A stretch of 64,000 bases of DNA from Rhizobium sp. R711 (GCF_002211365.1 NZ_LOKZ01000001.1:62001-126000); one strand, 5' to 3'. Counted from the first letter of the stretch, positions 19,105 through 28,996 are shown. Notes: generated by a model from the letters alone, not told the origin. Numbers and translations are program-made.

Positions 19105-19702
19105 TAACTCGTGATCCCAGTCATTCTCTGTGGCGCGACGTCGTTGGGCAGTGTCTTTTTCGATTGCACGGCAAGCGCCTCAATTGCTCGTTGGGGACAG
19201 CAAGAATTCGCGCGGCATCGCTATAAATTTCGCTTTGGCAGCATTTCCCGCGATCCGCGCACACGCGTACGAGCGTAGCGACCTGACGCCGGGAACCGCA
19301 ATATCAGAGGACAAACCAATGTTGCCAAAACCTGGAAGCTAACAACCATTCATCGAGAAGGGCATGGTGTCGTCAGCTCTGGCGGGAGGCCGAGGAATGG
19401 CGCCGCGGGCCACCCCAGCAAACCGTAGGAGGTCGAGGACAGATTGCATGCGAAGGCTGTTGCGCGTCGACGTCAAGATGCGCCAGATATAATTCGCGTC
19501 GCCTGACCTCCTGGTCGATCCTCACGCGCTGGCGCGAGTGGGCCGGAGAGTTTTTGGCGCCATCGCTGAAGACGGCATCGCGGCTGGCCGCCCGGGCCGC
19601 ACAGCGGCTACACTGCCGCAAGATCAAAAAGCAGCGATCGGCGATATTCTGGCGAAATTGCTGGCCATTCGAGGACCGTATCGCCTATCAGCCTTAGGCA
19701 CT
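19105..19702. other. 598-bp region without a recognised gene
   Basis: It separates the DMT gene start (minus strand) from the end of the secretion operon. It must contain the DMT promoter. Open frames present (for example 19373-19627 minus, 84 residues) show no family I recognise and no good SD. It may hold gene debris, but I cannot identify it. Confidence 0.4.
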
Positions 19703-21049
19703 CTACCGCTCTCGGAACGAGGTATGAAGGTTCGACAGCAATGGTCCGAGGAGATATTGGAGTGCCGAGCGCCCTTCTGTCGCGATCATCACGCTTGCCG
19801 GCATGCCGGGATAGAGCTGGACGTTCGGAGCCGCCAACAGCTCCTTTGGATCAACGTCTACCGATACCGCGTAGTAGGGTACCTGGCTCCGTTCGTCCGT
19901 GAGGCGGTCCGCGGAGATGCCCGCGACCTTCCCATGGATGATGGGGAGGGTCTTCTGCTTGTAGGACGTGAAGTGGACTTCCGTGTCCATGTCGGGTTTC
20001 ACGTCCGCCACGTCCTCCACCCTGATGCGTGCCTCGATGGTGAGAGGAGAGTTGTCCGGAACGATTTCGAGCAGCGTCTCGCCGGGGCGTACGACCTGGC
20101 CTTCGTTGAAAAACTTGAGGTCGACGACCGTTCCATCGGCGGGAGAGCGGATCTGCGTGTGTTCCAGCGTCGCTCGTGCAGCTTCGAGACGAGGCGTGAT
20201 TTCGGCGAGGCGCGTGCGCACGTCCCGCAGCTCTTTTGCAATGTCTCCCTTGCGCTCGTTGGAAAGGTTCTCAATCTGAGCCGTCACCTCGGCGATGGAT
20301 TGGCGCGACACCGCGGCGGCGGTCAGTTGCGCGTCCAGATCGCCGCGCAGTCCGCTTTCGGCCCGCTCCAACTCGTTGAGGCGGGTCCTTGTCGCAATAC
20401 CCTTCTTGACGAGACGTTCCTGTATCTCGCGGTCCGCAGCATAGCTTTGCAGGCGCTCGTTTACGGCGCGTTTCTGCGCTTCGACGCCGTCGAGCTGCAT
20501 CTGGAACTGAAGCATCTTCTTCGTCAGTACCTCGCCTTCGCCAGCCAATGCAGAGCGCCTGACGTTGAATTCGTTGACCTGCTCCTGAAGGATGTCGGCC
20601 ACGGTCGGGTTCCGCGATCCCGACAGGCTGGCCGGCAGGACCACCGATGGCGCATTCGTCGCCTCCGCGACAAGCCGTGCCTCCACGGCGAGATACTGTA
20701 TCTGCTGCTTTTCCAGTATCTCGACCTGCGCTCTCGCCTGCGTGTCGTCGAACACGGCCAGCAGGTCCGCTTGGCGAACATGGCTCCCCTCGCGAATACC
20801 GAGCCGCCGGATCGTGCCGCCGTCTTGATGCTGGATACTCTTTCGATTGCCCTGAACCTTGACCAGCCCGTCGCCCATGACTGCGGCATTCAGCGGCGCG
20901 AATGCAGCCCACGTGCCGAGGCAGCCGAAGAAGCCAAGTATGATGAACCACCCGACCCGGGCCGCCGGCCAAAAATCGTCGTCTGGTCGTTGCGTTTTCG
21001 GCTTCGGCGCTCCCCGCGAGGCGGAGGGGGTGAGAGCGGTACTTATCAT
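19703..21049 (-). CDS. Type I secretion periplasmic adaptor (HlyD/PrtE family)
   Basis: 448 residues. One N-terminal membrane anchor (about 33-53, VGWFIILGFFGCLGTWAAFA), a lipoyl-like segment with GNRKSIQHQDGGTIRRLGIREG, a long charged coiled-coil region (about 105-260) and the C-terminal TVVDLKFFNEGQVVRPGETLLEIVP beta barrel. It bridges the ABC exporter to an outer-membrane TolC. Its ATG overlaps the ABC gene stop (ATGA), so translation is coupled. No TolC gene is in the window, so one from elsewhere must be used. Confidence 0.95.
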   Translation of the reverse strand: MISTALTPSASRGAPKPKTQRPDDDFWPAARVGWFIILGFFGCLGTWAAFAPLNAAVMGDGLVKVQGNRKSIQHQDGGTIRRLGIREGSHVRQADLLAVFDDTQARAQVEILEKQQIQYLAVEARLVAEATNAPSVVLPASLSGSRNPTVADILQEQVNEFNVRRSALAGEGEVLTKKMLQFQMQLDGVEAQKRAVNERLQSYAADREIQERLVKKGIATRTRLNELERAESGLRGDLDAQLTAAAVSRQSIAEVTAQIENLSNERKGDIAKELRDVRTRLAEITPRLEAARATLEHTQIRSPADGTVVDLKFFNEGQVVRPGETLLEIVPDNSPLTIEARIRVEDVADVKPDMDTEVHFTSYKQKTLPIIHGKVAGISADRLTDERSQVPYYAVSVDVDPKELLAAPNVQLYPGMPASVMIATEGRSALQYLLGPLLSNLHTSFRER

Positions 21050-22776
21050 TCTGCACCTGTTATTGCTGGAAGCGGGTGCTGGCTGGCATGGATGACCTTG
21101 ATGTTCGGGCGGCTGGACGCCGGCGGCGCCAGGAAGCGCCGCATCAGCTCATCCCGATCTCCGAACGCCTCGACGAGGCCATCTTTGACGACCAGGAGCT
21201 TGTCCACTGCGGCGATCGTCGCACTTCTGTGAGAAATAACGACGACGGTGCGACCGTGCTCCTTGAGGCGAAGCATGCACTCCTTCAGCGCCTGATCGCC
21301 TGCCGTATCGAGGTTCGAGCTTGGTTCGTCGAGCACCACAAGGTTCGGCAATCCATACACCGCGCGCGCAAGACCAATGCGCTGACGTGTTCCGCCCGAC
21401 AGCATAGCCCCACCGGGACCGAGGCGCGTGTCATAGCCCTGCGGAAGCCGAAGGATCAGTTCGTGCACACCCGCCATCATGGCCGCTTCGACGATCAAAT
21501 GGTCATCGCCTGCCTCGAAGCGACAGATGTTTGCCGCGATTGTGTCAGGAAAGAGCTCTACGTCCTGCGGCATGTAGCCGAGATAGCGGCCGAGTTGCGA
21601 TTTTGGCCACTGCGCGATATCGGCTCCGTCCAGCCTTACCGATCCGGCCGAGGGCGGCATGACACCGATGAGGAGCCGGGCGAGTGTCGATTTTCCCGCC
21701 CCAGAGGGCCCTATAACGCCAAGCGACTCACCGGCTTCGAGGCGGAAGGACAGACCCTTGAGGATTGGCTTCTGGCTCCCTGCGGCAAAAATCGCGTTTT
21801 CGACGCTCAACGTTCCTTTGGGTCTTGGCAGCGAAAGTCCCTGCCGTTCGGGCGGCACGGCGGCCAGCAGCCGGTCGATGCGGGCATACGCGTCGCGGGC
21901 GGAAACGAAGCTGCGCCAATGCGCCACGACCTGCTCGATCGGTTGGAGCGCGCGTCCCAAAAGCATGGAGCCTGCAAACATGATGCCCGCGGTCGCCATG
22001 CGCTCGATGACGAGGAAGGCACCCAGCCCAAGCACCAGCGACTGCATCGACATCCTGACGAACTTGATGATGCCGCCGATGAAACCGCCTCGATCACTCG
22101 CCTGCAACTGACGATGAAGCATGAGATTGCGGTCGTCGGACCAACGGACGATCAGGTTGGTCGCCATTCCCATGGCGTTGACGGCTTCGGCGTTGCGCAA
22201 ACTTATGTCGGTGAACGCGTAGTTCCGGTTCGAGGCGTCTCCTGCCTCGCTGAGGGACTTGCGCAGGACCAGCTCGTTCATGACCGCGAGCGAGCCGATC
22301 ACCACCCCTCCGCAAAGCGCGAACGCGCCAAGCAGGGGATGAAGGAGAAAAAGGACGACGAGGTAAATCGGCACCCACGGAAGGTCGAAAAGGGCGGTGA
22401 CGCCGCCGCCTGTCGCGAATTGCCGGATCGTGTCGAGATCCCGCAATGGTTGGCTGCGCGACTCCGGGCGCTCCAATGATGCTAGCAGGAGCCGCTGCGA
22501 CAGAAGTGCGTCCATTCGGATGCCCGCACGGCTGAGAATGCGACCGCGCACCATATCCAGACCGACCAGGCAGACATAGGCGACAAGAAGTATCAGGCTC
22601 AGCATGACCAGCGTGGTGACGCTGCCGCTCGACATGACGCGGTCGTAGACCTGCAGCATGTAGATCGGCCCGGCCAGATACAGCAGGTTGACCGCCAAGC
22701 TGAAAAAGCCAGCGACGTGGTAGTACCGTCGCAACTGGTGGGCGATCGCCCTTAATTCCGGATTCCTGATCATCAT
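21046..22776 (-). CDS. Type I secretion ABC transporter (PrtD family permease/ATPase)
   Basis: 576 residues from an ATG at 22776; the frame is open 22 codons further to 22842 and the start is uncertain because no clear SD is seen. An N-terminal membrane domain with LIYLAGPIYMLQVYDRVM-like text precedes the ATPase domain with Walker A GPSGAGKST, signature LSGGTRQRIGLARAV and Walker B LVVLDEP. No C39 peptidase domain is present, so the cargo should carry a C-terminal uncleaved signal. It forms an operon between the cargo gene (22912) and the adaptor (19703). Confidence 0.94.
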   Translation of the reverse strand: MMIRNPELRAIAHQLRRYYHVAGFFSLAVNLLYLAGPIYMLQVYDRVMSSGSVTTLVMLSLILLVAYVCLVGLDMVRGRILSRAGIRMDALLSQRLLLASLERPESRSQPLRDLDTIRQFATGGGVTALFDLPWVPIYLVVLFLLHPLLGAFALCGGVVIGSLAVMNELVLRKSLSEAGDASNRNYAFTDISLRNAEAVNAMGMATNLIVRWSDDRNLMLHRQLQASDRGGFIGGIIKFVRMSMQSLVLGLGAFLVIERMATAGIMFAGSMLLGRALQPIEQVVAHWRSFVSARDAYARIDRLLAAVPPERQGLSLPRPKGTLSVENAIFAAGSQKPILKGLSFRLEAGESLGVIGPSGAGKSTLARLLIGVMPPSAGSVRLDGADIAQWPKSQLGRYLGYMPQDVELFPDTIAANICRFEAGDDHLIVEAAMMAGVHELILRLPQGYDTRLGPGGAMLSGGTRQRIGLARAVYGLPNLVVLDEPSSNLDTAGDQALKECMLRLKEHGRTVVVISHRSATIAAVDKLLVVKDGLVEAFGDRDELMRRFLAPPASSRPNIKVIHASQHPLPAITGAE

Positions 22777-22869
22777 CGCCCGCAACGCTCGAGCCGATGC
22801 TCCTTTTGAAGATCGGCCACATACAGAAAGGGGCCGTGTCATTGCTTGATGACACGTTGCCCTCGGGGA

Positions 22870-22895
22870 GCGGAGGGCGCGTTGGCGTCCTCCGC
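22870..22895 (-). terminator. Hairpin between the cargo gene and the exporter gene
   Basis: GCGGAGGACGC and GCGCCCTCCGC (minus strand) form an 11-bp stem with one mismatch and a 4-nt loop, 17 bp past the cargo stop. A U-run is absent. It would allow more cargo than exporter mRNA, as expected for a secreted product. Confidence 0.6.
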
Positions 22896-22911
22896 CTGTT
22901 CGATGTGATGA

Positions 22912-24150
22912 TCAGGCCCAGTGCCAGTAGTCGTAATTGTAATCGAGGGCAACCTTCACGCCATCGGTGGGCTCAGTCTGACCGTTGAAGCCGATGTTGT
23001 AGTCAACCTTGTTGTCGTTCAGGGCACCGTCGAGCAAAGTGCGGCTCTCCGTGGTGGCGGTTTCGTCGAGATTGACAGCGCCACCCACAAATTCCACCGT
23101 GTTGCCGTCGGAGACGGTGACCTTCTCATTCCCCGTCAACCCGCTTTCCGTCGCGGTCAGTTTGGCCGAAGTGATGGTGAAATCGAATCCGTCTTGCTGT
23201 TCGGCGAAGGTCGGGGTCAGGACGTTGCCGTTGAGGTTACCGCCACCGGCCGTCGAATCCGACCGAAGATAAGTCTGCTCGACATGGCCCGTCCCGCTGG
23301 CCTGATAAATGTCGGCAGTGCCCTCGATGTCGATGTAGGCGGTATTGGAGACCGTATGACCGTTGCCGTCATTGATATCGTAGGTGACAGACAGTCCCAG
23401 ATGGTCGCCTGCCTTCAGCCCGTCCAGATCACGGTGGTTCTGATCGATGACGAGATTGCCGTCGACGATCGAGATGTAGCTCGGCTGGGTGATTTCGATG
23501 TGATCCTTGTCGAAGAAATGATAGCTGCCCGTCGTCAGCGTGTCTCCGTCAGGATCGGATGCGCCTTCCAGCAGATTTACGACCTTGTGGTCTTCGACGG
23601 TGCCGTTGCTGAGGACATGGCCCGCGTCGTAGGTCGACTGCGTCTCAGTCGCCGTCACATGGATTTCGGAAACGGTCGGTGCCTCGTTCGGCTTGGGCGG
23701 GTTCGCCCAGTCGGCGTGGTAATCTTCAGGCGCGTGCGTCGAGGTGTAGAACTCCCGCGTATGGTACTGTCCGTTTTTCCCAGAATCCTTCCAGGTTTCG
23801 GTGTCGAGACCGCCGAGCATGTCCTTGATCGAAATGGATACGCCATTGACGAGGACCGTCGGGTCGGGGTCTTTGATCGCACTGCCAAGAACGGCACCCG
23901 TCTTGCTCTGCGCAGAGCCTTGCAGGTCGGCGAGTTGGAAATTGCCCGAAGAGATCGCGTCGACGACGGCCTTTGCTGCGTCAAGGGAGACGCCAGGCTG
24001 TTTTGAATAGATGAAGCCCACGTAGTCCGCCAGCGCCTTCACTTCGGCTGACAGAGCGGCCTCATAGCTCGATGAGAGTTGCCCCTGGAACGACGCAGTA
24101 TTATTAGCGTTGTACCCGTTATGTGCAAAATCTGTAGTAAAAAAATCCAT
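22912..24150 (-). CDS. Predicted type I secretion cargo with cadherin/VCBS-like region
   Basis: 412 residues, acidic, without an N-terminal signal peptide. Residues about 1-110 are rich in Ala/Ser/Asn and unrecognised; about 155-290 resemble VCBS/cadherin-like beta domains (LLEGASDPDGDTLTTGSYHF and GLSVTYDINDGNGHTVSNTA). I see no GGxGxD nonapeptides, so it is not a classical RTX protein. The C terminus is aromatic (DYNYDYWHWA), compatible with an uncleaved type I signal. Position as first gene before the PrtD and HlyD genes supports it as the dedicated substrate. Adhesion or matrix roles are possible but unproven. Confidence 0.75.
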   Translation of the reverse strand: MDFFTTDFAHNGYNANNTASFQGQLSSSYEAALSAEVKALADYVGFIYSKQPGVSLDAAKAVVDAISSGNFQLADLQGSAQSKTGAVLGSAIKDPDPTVLVNGVSISIKDMLGGLDTETWKDSGKNGQYHTREFYTSTHAPEDYHADWANPPKPNEAPTVSEIHVTATETQSTYDAGHVLSNGTVEDHKVVNLLEGASDPDGDTLTTGSYHFFDKDHIEITQPSYISIVDGNLVIDQNHRDLDGLKAGDHLGLSVTYDINDGNGHTVSNTAYIDIEGTADIYQASGTGHVEQTYLRSDSTAGGGNLNGNVLTPTFAEQQDGFDFTITSAKLTATESGLTGNEKVTVSDGNTVEFVGGAVNLDETATTESRTLLDGALNDNKVDYNIGFNGQTEPTDGVKVALDYNYDYWHWA

Positions 24151-24559
24151 TTACTGCCCCCAGATGGGCCACGCTCCCCAATATCTTCGCGCGACCACGT
24201 TAATCACCCGGCAACTATATTTTTCAGAACTTTACCGTCAACAGCTTTATTTGGGCATACTTAATTATACAGGATCGCATCAAGAAACCCTCGGACACGA
24301 CTATATTCTACAAAGCACCACCAAAATGCCCGAGGTCGACCTTCGGGCTCCAGGGTCCGGAACGGTTCTGACCATTGCGAGCGTTTTATGGTTGAACATT
24401 GTTACGCGGCCACGTGGCGGATAATGCTCGTACGCGATGCATAACCTGCCGCAAGATCCGATCGTTCCTCATCCACGGGGTGGCTTCTGGCGCTGCGATG
24501 GCAGACCACATCGTTACATCGATGCGAGAGAGCATAGATGCGAGCTTGTGAGTAAGTCT
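24151..24559. other. AT-richer intergenic region upstream of the secretion operon
   Basis: No gene recognised in 409 bp. The part next to 24150 is visibly AT-richer than its surroundings and should carry the promoter of the cargo gene. An imperfect hairpin at 24328-24348 (GCCCGAGG / CCTTCGGGC) could end the LysR transcript, but lies about 210 nt past its stop. Confidence 0.4.
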
Positions 24560-25459
24560 TCATGAGAGATAGCTGATGAAACGTTCCGCAGCCGGAGGAA
24601 GAGTTGAGCGGCTGCGCGTCAGCAGGTAGAGGGAGCGCACGAGGCTGAAATCGGCAATTGGGCGAAAGACGATATCGTCGCTTTGGATGACTTTTGCTGC
24701 GTGCAGGGGCAGCAATGCGACACCGGCATTGCGACTGATCAAGGTCAGTTGCGCGATGGTGCTGAAAGTCTGTATGCGACCGACCGTGAGGCTCGATGGC
24801 AATCCAGGGCAATCGGCAAGCATCCTTGCAATGCCGGCCTGTCGATCGAGCGCGATCACATCCTGTGGATTGATATCGGCCAGGACAATCCGACGTGATG
24901 ACCGCGCAAGATGATGATCCCGATGGCAAACGAGGCCAAACGGATCCTCGCTGATCTTTCGTCCCTCCAATTCGCCCGATTCAAAGCCTGGCCCGGCAAG
25001 GGCGAAATCGAGCGTTTTGTTGATCACCATGCCGGCCAAGCGCTCGGCCACGTCATCATGGACGACAATGTCAATTCCCGGGTGCTCGGCGCGAAACTTC
25101 GCAATCGCCTCCGAGAGCGGGGTCAGGACGGCTGAGGGCGCTGCACCAATCGCCACGCGGCCGCGTTTGAGGCCGCCGACTTGTCTAAGGTTTGTCAGCG
25201 AAAGCTCGAAACGATCGAGAAGGTCGCGAGCCCCCTCGAGGAACGCTTCGCCGGCTTCTGTCGCGGTTACCGGACGCGTCTTTCGATCGAAGAGCGCTGT
25301 TTGGCACTCGACTTCGAGTATCCGGATCGTCTCGGTCAGGGCAGACGGCACGACGCCAAGCCGCCGCGCCGCCCGGCTGAAGGATCCTTCCTCCATGACA
25401 GTGAGCGCCGCGCGAAGATGGCGGAGGCCTATGTTCGTATTTTCTGAAAACACTTTCAT
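24560..25459 (-). CDS. LysR-family transcriptional regulator
   Basis: 299 residues. The N-terminal helix-turn-helix (about 10-65) reads LRHLRAALTVMEEGSFSRAARRLGVVPSALTETIRILE, followed by the LysR substrate-binding domain. It is divergent from the YdiJ-type dehydrogenase (25532) with 72 bp between the starts and an inverted repeat overlapping its own start, the normal arrangement for a LysR activator of the neighbouring gene. The effector may be 2-hydroxyglutarate or a related acid (inference). Confidence 0.93.
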   Translation of the reverse strand: MKVFSENTNIGLRHLRAALTVMEEGSFSRAARRLGVVPSALTETIRILEVECQTALFDRKTRPVTATEAGEAFLEGARDLLDRFELSLTNLRQVGGLKRGRVAIGAAPSAVLTPLSEAIAKFRAEHPGIDIVVHDDVAERLAGMVINKTLDFALAGPGFESGELEGRKISEDPFGLVCHRDHHLARSSRRIVLADINPQDVIALDRQAGIARMLADCPGLPSSLTVGRIQTFSTIAQLTLISRNAGVALLPLHAAKVIQSDDIVFRPIADFSLVRSLYLLTRSRSTLPPAAERFISYLS

Positions 25460-25478
25460 ATGTTTCTAATTATATGAA
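25455..25478. promoter_or_regulatory. Inverted repeat at the LysR start, likely LysR operator
   Basis: TTCATAT and ATATGAA are perfect 7-bp arms separated by 10 bp. The repeat covers the LysR start codon and lies about 55 bp before the divergent dehydrogenase ATG. It fits an autoregulatory LysR site; this is inference. Confidence 0.55.
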
Positions 25479-25531
25479 CTCTCCAATTGTGGTTCAATAC
25501 CGGCTTTCCACATTTATCCGGATCGACCGCG

Positions 25532-28390
25532 ATGCTACACCAAACTGTCAACACAAAATCCTATCATGTTGCTCTTGAACGGCTTCGCCCCCTGCTGACA
25601 GACGCGGGATTTCGAGGCGACATCGCAGCCGATGCCGCACTGAAGGCGGCCATGTCGACGGACAACAGCATTTACACCATCATGCCGGATATCGTTGTTG
25701 CTCCACGTGACGGCGACGACGTTCGACGGCTGATGCGCGTCCTCGATGCGGAGGATCTGCGGGGCGTTCCCGTGACAGCGCGCGGCGGCGGCACGGGTAC
25801 GAATGGCCAGAGCCTGAACACCGGCATCATCGTCGATTTTCAAAAGCACATGAACCGTCTCCTGAACGTGAACGTCGAGGAGCAATGGGTGGAGGTTGAG
25901 CCCGGCATCGTTCTTGACGAGTTGAACGCGCAACTGGCGGCGACCGGCCTGTTCTTCGCGCCGACGACCTCGACGGCAAGCCGCTGTACGATCGGCGGCA
26001 TGGTCAGCACGGATGCATCCGGAAAAGGATCGAGGCACTACGGCAAGACCGGCGACAACGTGCTTGGAATGGAGATCGTCCTTGATGGCGGCCGAACACT
26101 GGATAGTACGACGCCGGCACCTGATTGGGCGACGGCCATGCTGTCTGAGATCGAAGAGGCTTGCACGTCTGGCCGTGATGCCCTGCTCGACCGGGTCCCG
26201 GCGCTTTCGCGAAGGTTTACCGGATATGACCTTGAGCGCGCAAAACAACCGGAACGCGATCTCCAATGGTGGCGCCTGCCGATCGGTGCGGAGGGCACGC
26301 TCGGACTGGTCACGCGGGTGCGTCTGCGCCTGTTGCGCAAGCCGAAATTCAAGCGACTGGTCGTCATTGGCTTTCAGACATTCGCCGCGGCGCTGGATGC
26401 CGGAAGCGCCCTCCTCGCGCATGATCCCCTGGCAATCGAGGTCATGGACGAATGGGTACAGGCCCTTGCCGACAAGGCCGGAATTCTGCAAGCTCTGCCT
26501 GCCAGCCTGCGTGCTCGTGATGGCCAGCCGATCGCCTACAATTTCGTCGAGTTCGTCGCAGACGACGAGGCAGAGCTGATGCGGCGGGTCGAAGCGCTGC
26601 GAAAGAGCGCACTGACGCTTGCCGGTGCAATCGCAAGCCACGTCGCCATTGACGATATCGAAATGGCAGCACTCTGGCAGGTCAGGGCGGCAAGCGTTGG
26701 CTTGCTCGGCAAGATCAGTGGCACTCGCCGACCGATCGCTTTTGTCGAGGACTGCGTCGTGCCTGTCGAACACCTTGCACCCTTCGTAAAGGACTTCACG
26801 GCGCTGTTGAGCGGCAATGGCCTGACCTATGGCATGTACGGGCACGTCGACGTCGGCTGTCTGCATATCCGACCCGCGCTCAATATCGATCGCGAGGAAG
26901 ACCGGGCAATCATGAAGTCGATTTCGGACGGCGTCTTCGAATTGACGCGCCGGCACGGCGGTATTTTCTGGGGAGAGCACGGCAAGGGCGTGCGTGGCGC
27001 CTATCTGGCGGAGTTCGTCGGCGCTGTCGCATATGATGCGTTTTGCCGTGTCAAACGGGCATTCGACCCACAACATCGTTTCAATCCCGGCAAGCTCGTC
27101 GGTGATCCGGGGTCTCTTCTGGGCATCGAGACAACTCCGTTTCGCAGCGTCAATACCGAGGAGAACGATCCTCTCAGCCTTGCCTTCAAGTGCAACGGCA
27201 ATGCTCAGTGCCTGAGCTACCAGCGCAGCAACGTCATGTGCCCGTCGTTCAAGGTGACACGGGATCTGCGCCACTCTCCAAAGGGCCGTGCCGACGCTCT
27301 CAGGCACTGGCATCAGGCGCATCGGCAAGCTTGCGTGACCGAAGAGCTGGAGGGCGATGTCCTGTCCGCGCTCGACGGATGCCTTGGCTGCAAGGCCTGC
27401 GCCACAAGCTGTCCGGTACAGGTCGACATACCGGAGATGAAATCGCATTTCCTCGATCGGCTCCATTTCAAGCGCCGGCGTGCGCTTGCCGACAAGGCAG
27501 CGCTGCTGCTGGAGGAATACTCCCCCATCGTCGTCCGTTTGCGAAAGTCCGCGGCGGCATTTGCAAGGCTCGTCAACCCGTTGATGGAAAAATTCGCCGG
27601 ACTGCGCGACCTGCCCCACCTGGCCTTTGATGACGTGGGCAAGGGTGGGTATCGGACGTTTGGCGCCAAGGCGATCGCCAAACGTCAATGGCATGAGAAC
27701 ACGGTCTTTATCTGGCAGGATCCGTTTACGAGCCTTTTTGACACCAAGGCCGCATTGGCACTCGCAGACGGGCTTCGTGGCTTCGGCTATCGCCCGGCCT
27801 TCGTGGCCATGCGCCCGGGCGGCAAGGCAGCCCATGTTCTTGGCGACAGAGCCCGCTTCGTCAGGCAGGCGCGGAAGCTTCGATTGGCAATCGACACGGT
27901 TGGAGCATCCGGACGACCGATGGTGGGCGTCGATCCGGCCTTCGTCATGATGATCCGGCAGGAATGTCCAAAGGCCGGCCTGACGGGCCAGCCGGTGATG
28001 TTGATTCAGGAGTTCCTGGACAAGGAAATCGCACGGGGGCGCGCCCTGCCGAAACTGGCCACGGCACGGCTGCCGCGCAAACTGTTCCTTCACTGCAGCG
28101 AAAATGCCGACGCCGGAGCGACGGCCTGGAAGTCGGTCTTTGCCGCATTCGGCGCACCGGTTGAAATTGCCGCTACCGGATGCTGCGGTATGGCCGGGTT
28201 GTTCGGCCATCAAGAGCGGCACCAAGCCCTCAGCAGAGCCACGTTCGACCTTTCCTGGAAAGGACAGCTGCAGGGCGAAGAGGAGGCAATGATTTCCGGC
28301 TTCTCATGCCGTTGCCAGACGAAGCGATTCTCTTCTATTCGGGGGGCACATCCTATGCGATGGATGGCCGATGCGATCTGTGCCGAGTGA
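25532..28390 (+). CDS. ydiJ: YdiJ-type FAD/Fe-S dehydrogenase (probable D-2-hydroxyglutarate dehydrogenase)
   Basis: 952 residues from an ATG at 25532 (SD weak). Domain order matches E. coli YdiJ: N-terminal TDNSIYTIMPDIVV, FAD-binding PCMH domain with ARGGGTGTNGQSLN and TIGGMVSTDASGKGS, FAD-oxidase C domain with YGMYGHVDVGCLHIRPAL and WGEHGKG, then a ferredoxin-like part with CNGNAQC and CLGCKACATSCPV, and a C-terminal CCG domain with ATGCCGMAG. YdiJ-family members oxidise D-2-hydroxyacids, with D-2-hydroxyglutarate reported for the family. The L-2-hydroxyglutarate oxidase nearby strengthens that assignment. D-lactate is the main alternative substrate. Electrons probably go to the quinone pool. 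Confidence 0.85.
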   Translation: MLHQTVNTKSYHVALERLRPLLTDAGFRGDIAADAALKAAMSTDNSIYTIMPDIVVAPRDGDDVRRLMRVLDAEDLRGVPVTARGGGTGTNGQSLNTGIIVDFQKHMNRLLNVNVEEQWVEVEPGIVLDELNAQLAATGLFFAPTTSTASRCTIGGMVSTDASGKGSRHYGKTGDNVLGMEIVLDGGRTLDSTTPAPDWATAMLSEIEEACTSGRDALLDRVPALSRRFTGYDLERAKQPERDLQWWRLPIGAEGTLGLVTRVRLRLLRKPKFKRLVVIGFQTFAAALDAGSALLAHDPLAIEVMDEWVQALADKAGILQALPASLRARDGQPIAYNFVEFVADDEAELMRRVEALRKSALTLAGAIASHVAIDDIEMAALWQVRAASVGLLGKISGTRRPIAFVEDCVVPVEHLAPFVKDFTALLSGNGLTYGMYGHVDVGCLHIRPALNIDREEDRAIMKSISDGVFELTRRHGGIFWGEHGKGVRGAYLAEFVGAVAYDAFCRVKRAFDPQHRFNPGKLVGDPGSLLGIETTPFRSVNTEENDPLSLAFKCNGNAQCLSYQRSNVMCPSFKVTRDLRHSPKGRADALRHWHQAHRQACVTEELEGDVLSALDGCLGCKACATSCPVQVDIPEMKSHFLDRLHFKRRRALADKAALLLEEYSPIVVRLRKSAAAFARLVNPLMEKFAGLRDLPHLAFDDVGKGGYRTFGAKAIAKRQWHENTVFIWQDPFTSLFDTKAALALADGLRGFGYRPAFVAMRPGGKAAHVLGDRARFVRQARKLRLAIDTVGASGRPMVGVDPAFVMMIRQECPKAGLTGQPVMLIQEFLDKEIARGRALPKLATARLPRKLFLHCSENADAGATAWKSVFAAFGAPVEIAATGCCGMAGLFGHQERHQALSRATFDLSWKGQLQGEEEAMISGFSCRCQTKRFSSIRGAHPMRWMADAICAE

Positions 28391-28423
28391 CGCCAGCCTG
28401 CGGCGCGAATAGATGAGGCGATA

Positions 28424-28876
28424 ATGTATGAGATTGATGCCCTCGACCGCAAAATCATCCGGCAGTTGCGGTTGAACTCCCGTATATCCAATGTCGATCT
28501 CGGCAAGGAGGTCGGCCTGTCCGCCTCGGCTTGCCTGCGCCGGATTGCGCTCATGGAAAAAGCTGGAATTATAAAGGGATATACAACGCTTATTGATGTG
28601 CTTGGTGAGGAAGCCATTGCCGTGATCATCCAAATCACGCTGGAGCGTCAGACAGAAGAATATCTGAACCGCTTTGAAGCGGCCGTCCGCAAATACCCGG
28701 AAATACGCGAGTGCTTCCTGATGACGGGCGGCTCGGACTACCTCTTGCGCATCGACGTCGAAAGTGCCGGCGCTTTTGAAAGGATCCACAAGGAGATCCT
28801 TTCGGTCCTGCCCGGTGTACTGCGCATCAATTCCAGTTTCTCCATCCGCAATGTACTGTCGGCGCGTCAAAAGTAG
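28424..28876 (+). CDS. Lrp/AsnC-family transcriptional regulator
   Basis: 150 residues. An N-terminal helix-turn-helix (YEIDALDRKIIRQLRLNSRISNVDLGKEVGLSAS) is followed by the RAM/AsnC ligand domain (IRECFLMTGGSDYLLRIDVES). It is 33 bp downstream of the dehydrogenase gene and 120 bp upstream of the L-2-hydroxyglutarate oxidase. The usual effectors are amino acids; glutamate-linked metabolites would fit this context (inference). Confidence 0.93.
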   Translation: MYEIDALDRKIIRQLRLNSRISNVDLGKEVGLSASACLRRIALMEKAGIIKGYTTLIDVLGEEAIAVIIQITLERQTEEYLNRFEAAVRKYPEIRECFLMTGGSDYLLRIDVESAGAFERIHKEILSVLPGVLRINSSFSIRNVLSARQK

Positions 28877-28996
28877 ATAGTTGAGCTCCGAGGCGGCGAT
28901 TTGGGCTGTCGTCGCACCTTACGCCATAAGGATCGCAAGACGGCGCGGCGCGTCAATGCTAGCCTGGCAACGGGTCAGTCGGATTTGGGTAAAAGC

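Noticed and set aside
19538-21232. 564-codon plus-strand frame across the HlyD gene
   Set aside because: Antisense shadow of the adaptor and exporter genes; composition is Arg/His-rich and unlike a protein family.
22912-24150. Cargo protein considered as an RTX protein or HasA-type haemophore
   Set aside because: No GGxGxD nonapeptides and no HasA-like sequence; only VCBS/cadherin-like beta sequence and the C-terminal aromatic motif are visible.
25535-28225. 896-codon open frame on the minus strand
   Set aside because: It is antisense to the YdiJ-type dehydrogenase, whose motifs are unambiguous; the antisense frame shows no family features and reflects GC-rich codon bias.
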